In this document: piece by piece, positions 7,818-16,173 of the stretch | How the letters are laid out: every line of letters starts with the position of its first letter | Numbering within the stretch: the first letter of the stretch is position 1 | Assembly (NCBI RefSeq): GCF_001306145.1 | Contig: NZ_LGKO01000002.1 | Span: forward strand, 1,116,001-1,180,000 | Source of the DNA: Thermanaerothrix daxensis | Lineage (GTDB): Bacteria; Chloroflexota; Anaerolineae; Anaerolineales; Anaerolineaceae | DNA length: 64,000 nt | Reading direction: 5' to 3' | Notes under the pieces: model-generated | Told to the model about the DNA's origin: nothing | Databases searched by the model: none | What the model saw: only the letters and a program-made list of their open reading frames with translations | Made by a program: the position numbers and the translations under genes

Positions 7818-9092
7818 ATGATGATTCGATCCCTCATTTCTCGCTGGTTCAAGCCTGGCGCACTACCTCCAGAGCACCGCCACAACTTTATCCATTTAGT
7901 GGCGGATATAGCCTGGTATGGTGCGCTAAACGGAAGTTCCCTTTCGTTTCTCACCATCTATGCCGCACGGGCTGGGGCTTCGCCAGAACAAATCGGTTGG
8001 ATTAATGCAGCCCCTGCAATCATGACTCTGTTATTCTCATTACCTACGGGTGCCTTGCTAGAAAAGCGCCCAGTTCATTCCATGCTGATACGCACAGCCA
8101 TCCTGCACCGCTCGTTTTTCGTTGCGCTTGCATTGTTACCTCTTTGGGGACCGGCTTCTCTCCAGGTTAAAGTATTGATTGCAGCCGTTTTTCTTTTCTA
8201 TATCCCTGGGGCGGCGCTTTCGGTAAGTTTTAACGCCCTTTTCGTGGAAGTGGTGCCGGCAGAGTGGCGCGCTTGGGTTACCGGGATGCGTAATGCAGCG
8301 TTTGCTGTAGTCACCATCCTTACTTCCCTCCTATGTGGTTATATCCTAAGCGTTGTGCCGTTCCCGACCGGTTACGTAGGGGTGTTCTTAATCGGGGTCA
8401 TTGGTGCGGGGATGAGCACCGTCCATTTATACCTGATTCGCCCTCCATTGAGAGAAGCGGGGGCTATTCCGTCCCAAGGAGCCTCTCAGCCATTAGCGAC
8501 TGCTCTTTTGGGGATTGTATCGGACTACCGGCGAGTTTTTCACTTTGAACTTTTACGTTCACCATTCCGTTACATCCTGTTGATCATGTTGGGATTTCAC
8601 TTGGCCCAATATCTCCCGGTCCCTCTCTTCCCGGTTTATACGGTTAACGCATTGGGAATCTCTGATCAGTATATTAGTTGGGGAAATGCTCTCTTCTTTC
8701 TGGCGGTGTTTGTGGGCTCGACCCAGTTGGTGCAAATCACCCGTCGGTTGGGGAACCGTAAAACCACTGGCTTGGGGCTGGTTTTACTCAGCGCTTTTCC
8801 AGCATTGTTGAGCATTGCGCATTCTCCAGCAGTGTATTTGTTGGCCAATTTGCTCGGTGGAACAGCCTGGTCGCTGGCGGGTGGAGCCCTTTTCAATTAT
8901 CTGCTTGAACGAGTACCTGAAGAGTCGCGAGGGCCGTCGTTGGCCTGGTTCAATGTGGTGGCAAATGCGGGCGTTCTTCTGGGATCGCTGGCGGGCCCCC
9001 TGATTGGACAGTGGCTTGGACTGTCGTTGGCACTTCTGATTCTGGCTGGGGTGCGGTTCGTGATGGGGTGGCTCATCATGCGTTGGGGTTAG
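7818..9092 (+). CDS. Major facilitator superfamily transporter
   Basis: About 424 residues with 12 predicted membrane helices and a central cytoplasmic loop (near residues 215-250), the MFS layout. The first half has SFLTIYAARAGASPEQIGWINAAPAIMTLLFSLPTG, resembling the motif-A region of drug/sugar exporters. Substrate not predictable. Three in-frame starts compete: TTG 7806, ATG 7818 and ATG 7821; a TAAGG at 7811-7815 favours one of the ATGs. The gene is divergent from the patatin operon. smpB follows after 18 bases but appears to have its own promoter. Confidence 0.85.
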   Translation: MMIRSLISRWFKPGALPPEHRHNFIHLVADIAWYGALNGSSLSFLTIYAARAGASPEQIGWINAAPAIMTLLFSLPTGALLEKRPVHSMLIRTAILHRSFFVALALLPLWGPASLQVKVLIAAVFLFYIPGAALSVSFNALFVEVVPAEWRAWVTGMRNAAFAVVTILTSLLCGYILSVVPFPTGYVGVFLIGVIGAGMSTVHLYLIRPPLREAGAIPSQGASQPLATALLGIVSDYRRVFHFELLRSPFRYILLIMLGFHLAQYLPVPLFPVYTVNALGISDQYISWGNALFFLAVFVGSTQLVQITRRLGNRKTTGLGLVLLSAFPALLSIAHSPAVYLLANLLGGTAWSLAGGALFNYLLERVPEESRGPSLAWFNVVANAGVLLGSLAGPLIGQWLGLSLALLILAGVRFVMGWLIMRWG

Positions 9093-9098
9093 ATGTGT

Positions 9099-9104
9099 TA
9101 AAAT
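9099..9104 (+). promoter_or_regulatory. -10 box six bases before smpB
   Basis: TAAAAT is followed by six bases (GCAATT) and the smpB ATG. No Shine-Dalgarno sequence is present. A good -35 is not visible. Same geometry as at the P1 peptidase and several other genes here. Confidence 0.5.
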
Positions 9105-9110
9105 GCAATT

Positions 9111-9569
9111 ATGAGCATTAAAGTCGTAGCGACCAATCGTAAGGCTAAATTTGAATATTTTTTGCTGGACCGCTATGAAGCCGGTATTGCCCTGCAAGGG
9201 AGCGAGATAAAATCGGTGCGGGCGGGCCAGGTTAGTTTGACGGATTCCTATGTCCAGGTGGATGGACGCGAAGCGTGGCTGGTTAACGCCCACATTGCTC
9301 CTTATGATAAGGCCAGCTGTTTTAATCACGATCCCAAGCGACCTCGGCGCTTGCTCTTGCATCGGCGCGAGATTCTGGAACTTTGGAATGCGGTGCGTCA
9401 AAAGGGGGTCACGATTGTGCCGGTCCAGATGTATCTGAAAGATGGGCTGGCAAAAGTGGAGATTGCGGTTGCCAAGGGAAAGAAGTTATATGATAAGCGC
9501 CATGAGATTGCCAAACGAGATGAAGAGCGGGAGTTATCACGCGAGGAAAGCCGCCGTTACCGATTTTAG
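9111..9569 (+). CDS. smpB: SsrA-binding protein SmpB
   Basis: At 152 residues this is the normal length of SmpB, the tmRNA-binding partner that rescues stalled ribosomes in trans-translation. Diagnostic segments include ATNRKAKFEYFLLDRYEAGIAL at the N-terminus, GSEIKSVRAGQVSLTDSY, and the basic C-terminal tail (KKLYDKRHEIAKRDEERE), which enters the mRNA channel. The tmRNA gene (ssrA) is not in this window. The following kinase-like gene starts 21 bases downstream and may be co-transcribed. Confidence 0.96.
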   Translation: MSIKVVATNRKAKFEYFLLDRYEAGIALQGSEIKSVRAGQVSLTDSYVQVDGREAWLVNAHIAPYDKASCFNHDPKRPRRLLLHRREILELWNAVRQKGVTIVPVQMYLKDGLAKVEIAVAKGKKLYDKRHEIAKRDEERELSREESRRYRF

Positions 9570-9590
9570 CCTGTTCATCCGTCATCGGTC

Positions 9591-10301
9591 ATGTTGCCCA
9601 GCAATTTTCTGGCGTTCCTGGTAACTTTTGGATTGGCGTGGGCGTGGCTTCGCTTGAATGACTGGGTAGCCGCCCGGCGATGGATCAGTGGCCCTCTGAG
9701 CCGAAAAGTTATTCATATTGGTACTGGGCCCATTTTCGTCTTATGTTGGCTGTTCCTTGAGGATACCTTTTCAGCCCGCTTTTGGGCAGCTCTGGTACCT
9801 CTGGGGATAACTCTGCAATTTTTGCTAATTGGTCTAGGGGTGATCAAGGATGAGGCTGCAGTCATGGCTATGACACGTCATGGACGGGCAAGCGAAATCC
9901 TGCGCGGGCCGCTCTTTTATGGAATTGTATTTGTCCTTCTCACGCTTGTCTACTGGCATGATTCACCAATTGGTTTAATTGCTTTGATGCTGCTATGTGG
10001 GGGTGATGGACTGGCTGATGTACTTGGCAAGAGGATACCAAGTCCATCGTTGCCCTGGTCGAGGGGAAAGACTGTGGCTGGTTCGCTGGCCATGCTGCTG
10101 GGGGGCTGGATCATGGCCGCACTCGTATTAGGAATTTTCATCCTGGTGGGCGCGATTCGGGCGCCGCTTTCCATCTTGTTGGGTCCGCTTTTTACCATTG
10201 CCACTTTGGCGGCAGTGGTGGAGTCGCTGCCACTCTCTGACCTGGATAATCTCACCGTACCTGCAGCGGCGATCCTGGCAGGCCATTTCCTATTGGGTTG
10301 A
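9591..10301 (+). CDS. Polyprenol/phytol kinase-like (CTP-dependent lipid kinase fold) membrane protein
   Basis: A 236-residue protein with about 6-7 membrane helices. The SRKVIHIGTGPIFVLCW segment near residues 35-55 and LCGGDGLADVLGKRIPS near 137-153 are the conserved motifs shared by dolichol kinase, phytol kinase (VTE5) and related CTP-using enzymes in the phosphatidate cytidylyltransferase superfamily. A role in phosphorylating a polyprenol or other isoprenoid alcohol is therefore likely; the substrate is unknown. hutH begins 8 bases after its stop codon. Confidence 0.75.
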   Translation: MLPSNFLAFLVTFGLAWAWLRLNDWVAARRWISGPLSRKVIHIGTGPIFVLCWLFLEDTFSARFWAALVPLGITLQFLLIGLGVIKDEAAVMAMTRHGRASEILRGPLFYGIVFVLLTLVYWHDSPIGLIALMLLCGGDGLADVLGKRIPSPSLPWSRGKTVAGSLAMLLGGWIMAALVLGIFILVGAIRAPLSILLGPLFTIATLAAVVESLPLSDLDNLTVPAAAILAGHFLLG

Positions 10302-10308
10302 GGTTTGC

Positions 10309-11841
10309 ATGATCGAAATTGATGGTCATCATCTAAGCATTGACGATGTGGTCGCTGTGGCCCGCCACAAAGAGCCGGTATCTCTTTCTGCAGAAGGGAG
10401 GGAAGCAATCCGGCGTTCCCATCGGTGGCTGGAACAGATTCTACAAGATGACAAACCGGTCTATGGGATTAACACGGGGTTTGGAATCTTTGCGGAGCGT
10501 CGTATCAAGCCTGAGGCCAGGGACCGGCTGAGCCGCAATTTGATTCTCAGCCATGCGGTCGCTACAGGATCACCTCTCCCTGAGGATATCGTACGCGCGG
10601 CGATGTTGATTCGAGCCAACACTTTAGCGCGGGGACACTCCGGAGTGCGGCTTGAGGTGGTCCAAACATTACTGGATATGCTTAATCATGGTGTTACCCC
10701 CATTGTGCCGGAACAGGGCTCTCTGGGATCTTCTGGGGATTTGGCTCTGCTTTCTCATCTGGCTCTGGTTTTTACGACCGATGCTGATGATCGCTGGGAA
10801 GACTCGGGATGGGCTTCTTATCAGGGGCAGATCATGCGGGGCAAAGATGCCATGCAGGCAGCGGGTATCAAGCGTCTGATCTTGGGAGCGAAAGAGGGAT
10901 TGGCAATTAACAATGGGGCCACCTTTTCGGCTGCCATTGGTGCGCTGGTCTTGCATGATACAGAGACTTTATTGCGTACGGCCGAAGTAACCCTGGCGAT
11001 GACCCTGGAGGCCATTATGGGGTGTATTGAGGCCTTTGACGCCCGGATCCAGGCTGCCCGGGGACATCCTGGCCAGGTACGTGTGGCCGAGCATGTACGT
11101 CGGCTAACCCACGGCTCCACCCTTCTGGGGCGCGCTCAGCGTGTTCAGGATGCCTATTCTCTGCGTTGTGCCCCCCAGGTCCAAGGAGCAGCGTGGGACG
11201 CCTTTAATTTTGTGACCCAGATTATTGAGCGGGAAATCAATGCTGCAACAGACAACCCGCTTTTGTTTGAAGGTGGAGCGGTTTTGTCAGGAGGAAATTT
11301 TCACGGTGAACCTGTTGGCATGGCCATGGATTTTTTGGGTATTGCGGTAGCAGAGGTGGCTGCCATTGCGGAACGTCGCATCTTTCGACTCACAGATGGC
11401 AAACTTAATGGCGGACTTCCACCTATGCTGGTGGATTTTCCTGATGCCGCTGGGTTAAATTCGGGGTTGATGATGCCTCAATACACAGCGGCTTCTTTGG
11501 TGCTTGAAAACCAGACTCTGGCGCATCCTGATAGCGTGCATTCGCTTCCCACCTCTGGCGAGCAGGAGGATCACAACGCAAATGCCATGACGGCGGCTCG
11601 TCATGCTCGGCAAATTGTCCTTAACACGGCCCATGTGATTGCGATTGAGCTCTATACGGCTGGCCGGGCGCTTGACTTGCGCTTACGTCAGTACCCGGAT
11701 GCCCGTTTGGGCCAAGGCACATATGAGGCTTACAGACTTTTGCGCGAACGGGTGCCATATCAGGCCGGAGACGCCTGGTGGGGGCCGGAAATCGAAACTG
11801 TGCGGATGATGGTTCAGGAAGGACTATTTGCTCAAATTTAG
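10309..11841 (+). CDS. hutH: Histidine ammonia-lyase (MIO-type aromatic amino acid lyase)
   Basis: The 510-residue protein has the expected length and motifs: YGINTGFG (catalytic Tyr loop), LSHAV with the histidine that favours histidine as substrate, YSLRCAPQ, NFHGEPVG and EQEDHN with the glutamate typical of HAL. The MIO-forming tripeptide at residues 141-143 is Ser-Ser-Gly rather than the usual Ala-Ser-Gly, and the following segment is DLALLSH instead of DLAPLAH. A longer frame upstream overlaps the previous gene and is not used; ATG 10309 matches the family N-terminus. No hutU, hutI or hutG lies nearby, so the rest of the histidine degradation pathway must be elsewhere or absent. Confidence 0.88.
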   Translation: MIEIDGHHLSIDDVVAVARHKEPVSLSAEGREAIRRSHRWLEQILQDDKPVYGINTGFGIFAERRIKPEARDRLSRNLILSHAVATGSPLPEDIVRAAMLIRANTLARGHSGVRLEVVQTLLDMLNHGVTPIVPEQGSLGSSGDLALLSHLALVFTTDADDRWEDSGWASYQGQIMRGKDAMQAAGIKRLILGAKEGLAINNGATFSAAIGALVLHDTETLLRTAEVTLAMTLEAIMGCIEAFDARIQAARGHPGQVRVAEHVRRLTHGSTLLGRAQRVQDAYSLRCAPQVQGAAWDAFNFVTQIIEREINAATDNPLLFEGGAVLSGGNFHGEPVGMAMDFLGIAVAEVAAIAERRIFRLTDGKLNGGLPPMLVDFPDAAGLNSGLMMPQYTAASLVLENQTLAHPDSVHSLPTSGEQEDHNANAMTAARHARQIVLNTAHVIAIELYTAGRALDLRLRQYPDARLGQGTYEAYRLLRERVPYQAGDAWWGPEIETVRMMVQEGLFAQI

Positions 11842-11877
11842 TTTTCCTACTTCTAGTCTCCGATTAATGTTGAGGGT

Positions 11878-11906
11878 TTGACAAAACCTTCGGGCTGGGG
11901 TATCTT
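11878..11906 (+). promoter_or_regulatory. Sigma70-type promoter of the L,D-transpeptidase gene
   Basis: TTGACA at 11878-11883 and TATCTT at 11901-11906 are separated by exactly 17 bases. The predicted transcription start (about 11913) falls on the ATG at 11914, so the mRNA would be leaderless. The TTG of the -35 box is in frame with the gene but is unlikely to be a start codon. Confidence 0.7.
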
Positions 11907-11913
11907 TATGGGC

Positions 11914-13023
11914 ATGAATTTCTGGTACCGTCCTATAACACGGCGCGAGTTTTTAAAACTGGGGGTTTTAACCTTGGGGACTGTGGCTTTACGGCCATGG
12001 GTGGAGTGGAAGCAATTGGTAGCAGACTGGCCGGATGCAGAGCGCCTGGGGCGAATTTGTGTGGGTAAAGTTGATATTCGGGCTCGCCCATCGGCGGATA
12101 GCCCTTCGGTGGGGATTCTCTATGAGGATGCCGTGGTGGTTTGGTTGCGTGAAGTGGTAGGCGAAGTACCCGCTGGACGACAGAGTCGCCGATGGGTGGA
12201 AACCCCGGATGGTTATATTTATGCTCCAAGCGTCCAGCCAGTGCGCAATTTACCGAATGAACCAGTTAAGGAACTGCCGGTGACCAGCCTTGGTAAGGGA
12301 ATGTGGGTCGAGGTCACCGTACCGCATGTGCAAATATTCCTGGAGAATCGAGAGCCTGTTTCTCCCTGGCTGAAGTATGTGGTAGAACATGGTTTAATCC
12401 CCCGCTTGTATTACAGTCAGATTTTGTGGGTGGACGGCATCACGACTAATTCGCAAGGCCAGGTGCTTTATCGCATCAATGAGCGGTACGGACCGGGAGA
12501 TATCTTTTGGGCGGCAGCGGAGGCTTTCCGTCCCCTCACTCCTGAAGAAATAGTACCCATTAACCCTGAGGTTGAAGATAAACGCGTAGTTGTGGATGTT
12601 ACACCAACACGTCAAATGCTCTATTGCTATGAGGGCAAGACGGAGGTTTACGCCTGTCAGATTTCTTCGGGGGCAAAGTGGGATGCAGCGGGAAATCTGG
12701 TGGAAAAGTGGGGTACGCCGATTGGGCCACATCCAATCTGGCGTAAAGCCATCTCAATTCACATGAGTGGTGGACAGACCGGTACCGGTTACGATTTACC
12801 AGGAGTTGCTTGGACCACTCTCTTCACGGGGGAGGGAGTGGCTATTCATTCAACTTTCTGGCATAACGACTTCGGGACTCCGCGTTCTCACGGTTGCGTT
12901 AATTGCGCGCCAGAGGACGCGAAATTTATCTTTCGCTGGACCCAACCCGTCGTTCCTTATGATCCGGGAGATGTGACCGTCAGCATGCCGGGCGGAACGA
13001 TTGTTCAGGTCATCGAAGCTTAG
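11914..13023 (+). CDS. Secreted L,D-transpeptidase (YkuD domain) with N-terminal SH3-like region
   Basis: About 369 residues. The N-terminus carries a twin-arginine-like signal (TRREFLKLGVLTLGTVAL). An SH3-like segment follows (KVDIRARPSADSPSVGIL). The YkuD catalytic domain lies in the last 150 residues: VVVDVTPTRQMLYCYEG near its start, then IHSTFWHNDFGTPRSHGCVNC, which contains the conserved histidine and the catalytic cysteine of the SHGCxN motif. Such enzymes form 3-3 cross-links in peptidoglycan or attach proteins to it, outside the membrane. ATG 11914 fits the promoter best; ATG 11908 is an alternative. Confidence 0.85.
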   Translation: MNFWYRPITRREFLKLGVLTLGTVALRPWVEWKQLVADWPDAERLGRICVGKVDIRARPSADSPSVGILYEDAVVVWLREVVGEVPAGRQSRRWVETPDGYIYAPSVQPVRNLPNEPVKELPVTSLGKGMWVEVTVPHVQIFLENREPVSPWLKYVVEHGLIPRLYYSQILWVDGITTNSQGQVLYRINERYGPGDIFWAAAEAFRPLTPEEIVPINPEVEDKRVVVDVTPTRQMLYCYEGKTEVYACQISSGAKWDAAGNLVEKWGTPIGPHPIWRKAISIHMSGGQTGTGYDLPGVAWTTLFTGEGVAIHSTFWHNDFGTPRSHGCVNCAPEDAKFIFRWTQPVVPYDPGDVTVSMPGGTIVQVIEA

Positions 13024-13057
13024 GAGTCATTATCTCTGTTAATTTGAGGGTTTTTAC

Positions 13058-13777
13058 ATGGCAAATGTCAGTGCAGGTTTAGCGTTCTTAGCGGGTTTGG
13101 CTTCGTTTCTTTCGCCGTGTGTATTTGGGCTAATTCCAGCGTATGTGGGTTATTTAAGTGGGCGATCCATTGCCCGCTTGCAACAGGAGGGGGACCCCAA
13201 TCGTCTGGAGACGTTTCTTCATGGGGTAGCATTTGTTTTGGGGTTTAGCCTGGTATTTCTCACCTTGGGCTTAGCCCTCTCTGCAATAGGTAGTGTGTTA
13301 TATGATTTGCGAGTCTGGATTGCGCGCCTGGGGGGAATTATCGTGGTGCTCCTAGGGCTCCACATGACAGGGCTAGTGCGAATCCAATGGTTGGAATACG
13401 ATCTTCGGCCGCGGACGGAACTGGACCGGCGGCGGAGTTTGCTTTCCTCGGCCCTTCTGGGGATTTCCTTCTCGGCGGGTTGGTCACCTTGTATTGGGCC
13501 TGTTTTGGGTATGATACTTACACTGGCGATTAATCAGGGCTCAGTCTCCAACGGACTGTTTTTACTGGGAATGTACTCGCTGGGTTTGGCAATCCCGTTC
13601 CTGGCAGCGGCCTTGGGCATTGGGTGGGTCGTTACTATTTTGCGCCGCTACCGCAAGATGATGCACTATGCAGAGGTCGCTATGGGGGTTGTGATGATTG
13701 GGGTGGGAATTTTGCTCTTTTTGGGCATTTTTAACCAGTTGGCTCAATTCGGTTTCTTTGTGGATTTGGGGCTGTGA
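13058..13777 (+). CDS. ccdA: CcdA-type cytochrome c biogenesis / thiol-disulfide transporter
   Basis: A 239-residue, six-helix membrane protein of the DsbD-gamma/CcdA family, which passes reducing equivalents from cytoplasmic thioredoxin to extracytoplasmic thiol proteins. The two essential cysteines are in FLSPCVFGLIPAYVGY (near residue 21) and GWSPCIGPVLGM (near residue 146), both with the characteristic proline next to the cysteine. Its stop overlaps the GTG start of the TlpA-like gene by 4 bases, so the two are probably translationally coupled and functionally paired. Confidence 0.92.
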   Translation: MANVSAGLAFLAGLASFLSPCVFGLIPAYVGYLSGRSIARLQQEGDPNRLETFLHGVAFVLGFSLVFLTLGLALSAIGSVLYDLRVWIARLGGIIVVLLGLHMTGLVRIQWLEYDLRPRTELDRRRSLLSSALLGISFSAGWSPCIGPVLGMILTLAINQGSVSNGLFLLGMYSLGLAIPFLAAALGIGWVVTILRRYRKMMHYAEVAMGVVMIGVGILLFLGIFNQLAQFGFFVDLGL

Positions 13778-14286
13778 AGCGAGTTTTATATTACCCTTTG
13801 ATCTTGTTTTTGGGGGTGGCTCTTCTTCTGGGCTTGTGGTTAGGAATTCACCTTCTCCTGGGCGCTGTTGGTCGGTCAGCCGGAGTTGAAGTTGGACAAC
13901 CTATCCCGGATTTTAAGTTGGTTGCTTTAGATGGTAAAGTGAAAACCAATGCGGATTATGAAGGGCGCCCGCTGGTATTGAATTTTTGGGCATCCTGGTG
14001 TCCTCCCTGTCGAGAGGAGATGCCTTTGTTGCAGCGTCTTTACGAGACCCGTGCAGGCGAGATTTATGTTGTAGGAATCAACTATGCCGAAACACGCCCG
14101 AAAGTATTGAGCTTTGTTCAGAACTTTGAAATTTCTTTTCCTATTTTGCTGGACGAAGACGGAAAAGTGAATGATCTCTATCAGGTGTCGGGTTATCCGC
14201 TGACCTTATTTGTCAATCAGGAAGGAATTCTTGTTGCCTATCATTTGGGGCAGTTGACGCCAGAGACGTTAGCGAATTACTTATAA
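13774..14286 (+). CDS. TlpA/ResA-like membrane-anchored thioredoxin
   Basis: A 170-residue protein with an N-terminal membrane anchor (LILFLGVALLLGLWLGIHLLL) and a thioredoxin domain with active site FWASWCPPCREEM (CPPC). The GYPLTLFVNQ segment supplies the cis-proline. The type is typical of extracytoplasmic thiol reductants such as ResA, used in cytochrome c maturation or disulfide repair. It starts with GTG overlapping the CcdA stop, so CcdA is the likely electron source. No cytochrome c synthesis proteins (CcsA/CcsB) are in the window. Confidence 0.9.
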   Translation: MKRVLYYPLILFLGVALLLGLWLGIHLLLGAVGRSAGVEVGQPIPDFKLVALDGKVKTNADYEGRPLVLNFWASWCPPCREEMPLLQRLYETRAGEIYVVGINYAETRPKVLSFVQNFEISFPILLDEDGKVNDLYQVSGYPLTLFVNQEGILVAYHLGQLTPETLANYL

Positions 14287-14305
14287 AGGTATTAGGAGTT
14301 GCGCC

Positions 14306-15343
14306 ATGATCATTGTAACGGTATATCGTTCTGCCAATTGTCCCTTGTGTGATGAGGTCATTGCCCATTTGCAAGAACTGCAATCCGCCTACGATCTTCA
14401 AATCGCGGTTGTGAATATCGAAAAAGGAGAAAATTCGCAGCCTCTGGGAGAAGATGCGCTACCCATAGTGGAAGTGGGGCCTTATCGTTTACACCCTCCA
14501 TTCTCGCGTCAAACTCTAGAAATTACCCTGGGCGCAGCTCGAGATCGGCAAGCACAAATACAGCGTGTGGATGAGAAGGCTTATCAGAACCGGGTGCATA
14601 AGACTGAGCATTGGACTGCTGCTGATGCGCTTTCATTATGGCTAAGTCGCCATTATCTGGCATTATTTAATCTTTTCTTGCTCCTGTATGTTGGTCTGCC
14701 CTTTCTGGCTCCAGTGTCTCTGAGAATGGGATGGACAGGCCTGGCTAATGCCATTTACAAGGTGTACAGTCCACTTTGCCACCAACTGGCTTTTCGTTCC
14801 TGGTTTCTTTTTGGTTTGCAACCCTACTATCCCCGTGAGGTTGCTCATTTGCCTGATATTGCCTCTTATGAGGCCGTAACAGGGCTTAACAGTCAGGATC
14901 TGGCACGCGCACGGGCCCTCACAGGTGGCGAGGCCGTGGGTTATGGAGCGGGAGCACTAGGTTATAAAGTAGCACTTTGTGAGCGTGATGTGGCCATCTA
15001 TGGATCTATGCTATTATTCGGCTTGGTTTTTGCGCTTACCGGGCGACGCTGGAAGTCCCTTCCTTGGTATTTGTGGGTGGTGGTGGGTTTACTGCCTATA
15101 GCGGTTGATGGGCTTTCCCAATTGCCGGGTTTGATCCCTTTCTTCTCCCGGTGGGCGCTGGTGCGTGAGAGCACTCCACTTTTGCGCACCATAACCGGCT
15201 TCCTTTTTGGTTGGACAACGATGTGGTATCTTTACCCCATCATTGAAGAAAACATGCGGGAGACGCGAATTGGTCTGCAACGTAAGTGGGGCGTTATTAA
15301 CCAAATCAGGCAACGTCAGCATGCCTCGGATCCGGGTAAGTAG
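14306..15343 (+). CDS. Glutaredoxin-like domain fused to a DUF2085 membrane domain
   Basis: A 345-residue fusion. Residues 1-80 form a glutaredoxin-like domain: VTVYRSANCPLCDEV gives a CPLC active site and EDALPIVEVG the cis-Pro region. After a linker come about 6 membrane segments (about 115-325) with DUF2085 features: SPLCHQLAFRSWFLFG, then ALCERDVAIYGSMLLFG and a conserved cytoplasmic RxxxPLLRTITGFLFG stretch. An insertion around YYPREVAHLPDIASYEAV separates the two conserved cysteine motifs. A ribosome-binding site (TTAGGAG) precedes the start. Position after ccdA and the TlpA-like gene supports a membrane redox role. Confidence 0.8.
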   Translation: MIIVTVYRSANCPLCDEVIAHLQELQSAYDLQIAVVNIEKGENSQPLGEDALPIVEVGPYRLHPPFSRQTLEITLGAARDRQAQIQRVDEKAYQNRVHKTEHWTAADALSLWLSRHYLALFNLFLLLYVGLPFLAPVSLRMGWTGLANAIYKVYSPLCHQLAFRSWFLFGLQPYYPREVAHLPDIASYEAVTGLNSQDLARARALTGGEAVGYGAGALGYKVALCERDVAIYGSMLLFGLVFALTGRRWKSLPWYLWVVVGLLPIAVDGLSQLPGLIPFFSRWALVRESTPLLRTITGFLFGWTTMWYLYPIIEENMRETRIGLQRKWGVINQIRQRQHASDPGK

Positions 15344-15348
15344 CCATC

Positions 15349-16134
15349 ATGGGGTTTGTACAACGGAACGGACTGGTCTTTTATCAATTTGACCTCTTCC
15401 CCACCGAATCGGTGATTCATGGGGTGTTTACACGTTTAGGAGGGGTCAGCCCAGCCCCCTGGGACAGCCTTAATCTAGGGGGAAACCTGGGGGATGTCCG
15501 GGAAAATATTATAGAAAATCGCCGGCGCATTTTCGAGGCGGTTCACCGTGAGGTGGAGACGATTTTCGATGTCTGGCAGGTCCACAGCGATATTGTGATC
15601 AGTACCGATCGTCCTCGCCCGTTAGATGCCCCCCACGTAAAGGCGGATGCCATATTGACCAATCGCTCTGAGGTGACTTTGTTCATGCGTTTTGCCGATT
15701 GTGTGCCGGTTTTACTCTATGAGCCTAACCACAAGGTCGTGGGACTGGTGCATGCTGGGTGGAAGGGTACGGTACAAGCCATTGTCTTTAAAACTGTTGC
15801 AGCAATGCAAGAGATATATGGTTGTCGAGCGGGCGATATTATGGCTGCCATTGGCCCTTCGATTGGTCCGGATCACTATATGATAGGATCCGAGGTAGTA
15901 CAATTGGTTGAGCAATCCTTTGGTGAACGGAGTCGTGAGGTGCTGATCTATCAGGATGGGCGTGCCTACCTAAATTTATGGGAGGCAAACCGTTTGTGGC
16001 TGAATCAGGCAGGTGTAACCCAGGTTGAGGTCGCTGGTTTGTGCACGGCGTGCGACTTAAGGCATTGGTATTCTCACCGAGGGGAAGCCGGACGGACGGG
16101 GCGCTTTGGAGCGCTCATAGCATTGCGGTCCTAA
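15349..16134 (+). CDS. pgeF: Purine nucleoside phosphorylase / peptidoglycan editing factor (YfiH/YlmD, laccase-domain family)
   Basis: A 261-residue member of the YfiH family, zinc-dependent proteins reported as purine nucleosidase/phosphorylases and as PgeF, which affects peptidoglycan stem peptide composition. Metal-binding residues are visible: histidine in VWQVHSD, cysteine in FADCVPVLLY and histidine in GLVHAGWKGTVQ. The C-terminus has the typical CTACD...WYSHRGE...TGRFGALI pattern. It begins 5 bases after the DUF2085 stop and leads into yggS, a common gene order in bacteria. The last codons and the stop are included in a 22-bp tandem duplication. Confidence 0.9.
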   Translation: MGFVQRNGLVFYQFDLFPTESVIHGVFTRLGGVSPAPWDSLNLGGNLGDVRENIIENRRRIFEAVHREVETIFDVWQVHSDIVISTDRPRPLDAPHVKADAILTNRSEVTLFMRFADCVPVLLYEPNHKVVGLVHAGWKGTVQAIVFKTVAAMQEIYGCRAGDIMAAIGPSIGPDHYMIGSEVVQLVEQSFGERSREVLIYQDGRAYLNLWEANRLWLNQAGVTQVEVAGLCTACDLRHWYSHRGEAGRTGRFGALIALRS

Positions 16135-16157
16135 TCTCATAGCATTGCGGTCTTAAT
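16114..16157 (+). repeat. 22-bp tandem duplication across the pgeF stop codon
   Basis: CTCATAGCATTGCGGTCCTA plus AT (16114-16135) is repeated directly at 16136-16157 with one C-to-T change. It copies the last codons and stop codon of pgeF into the intergenic gap ahead of yggS. Probably a local slippage event without a function. Confidence 0.85.
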
Positions 16158-16173
16158 AACGGAGGCGCTGGAA

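Noticed and set aside
10198-10308. Longer N-terminus for hutH
   Set aside because: The extra 37 residues (Trp- and Arg-rich) are in frame but overlap the previous gene and have no counterpart in the family; ATG 10309 gives the normal N-terminus.
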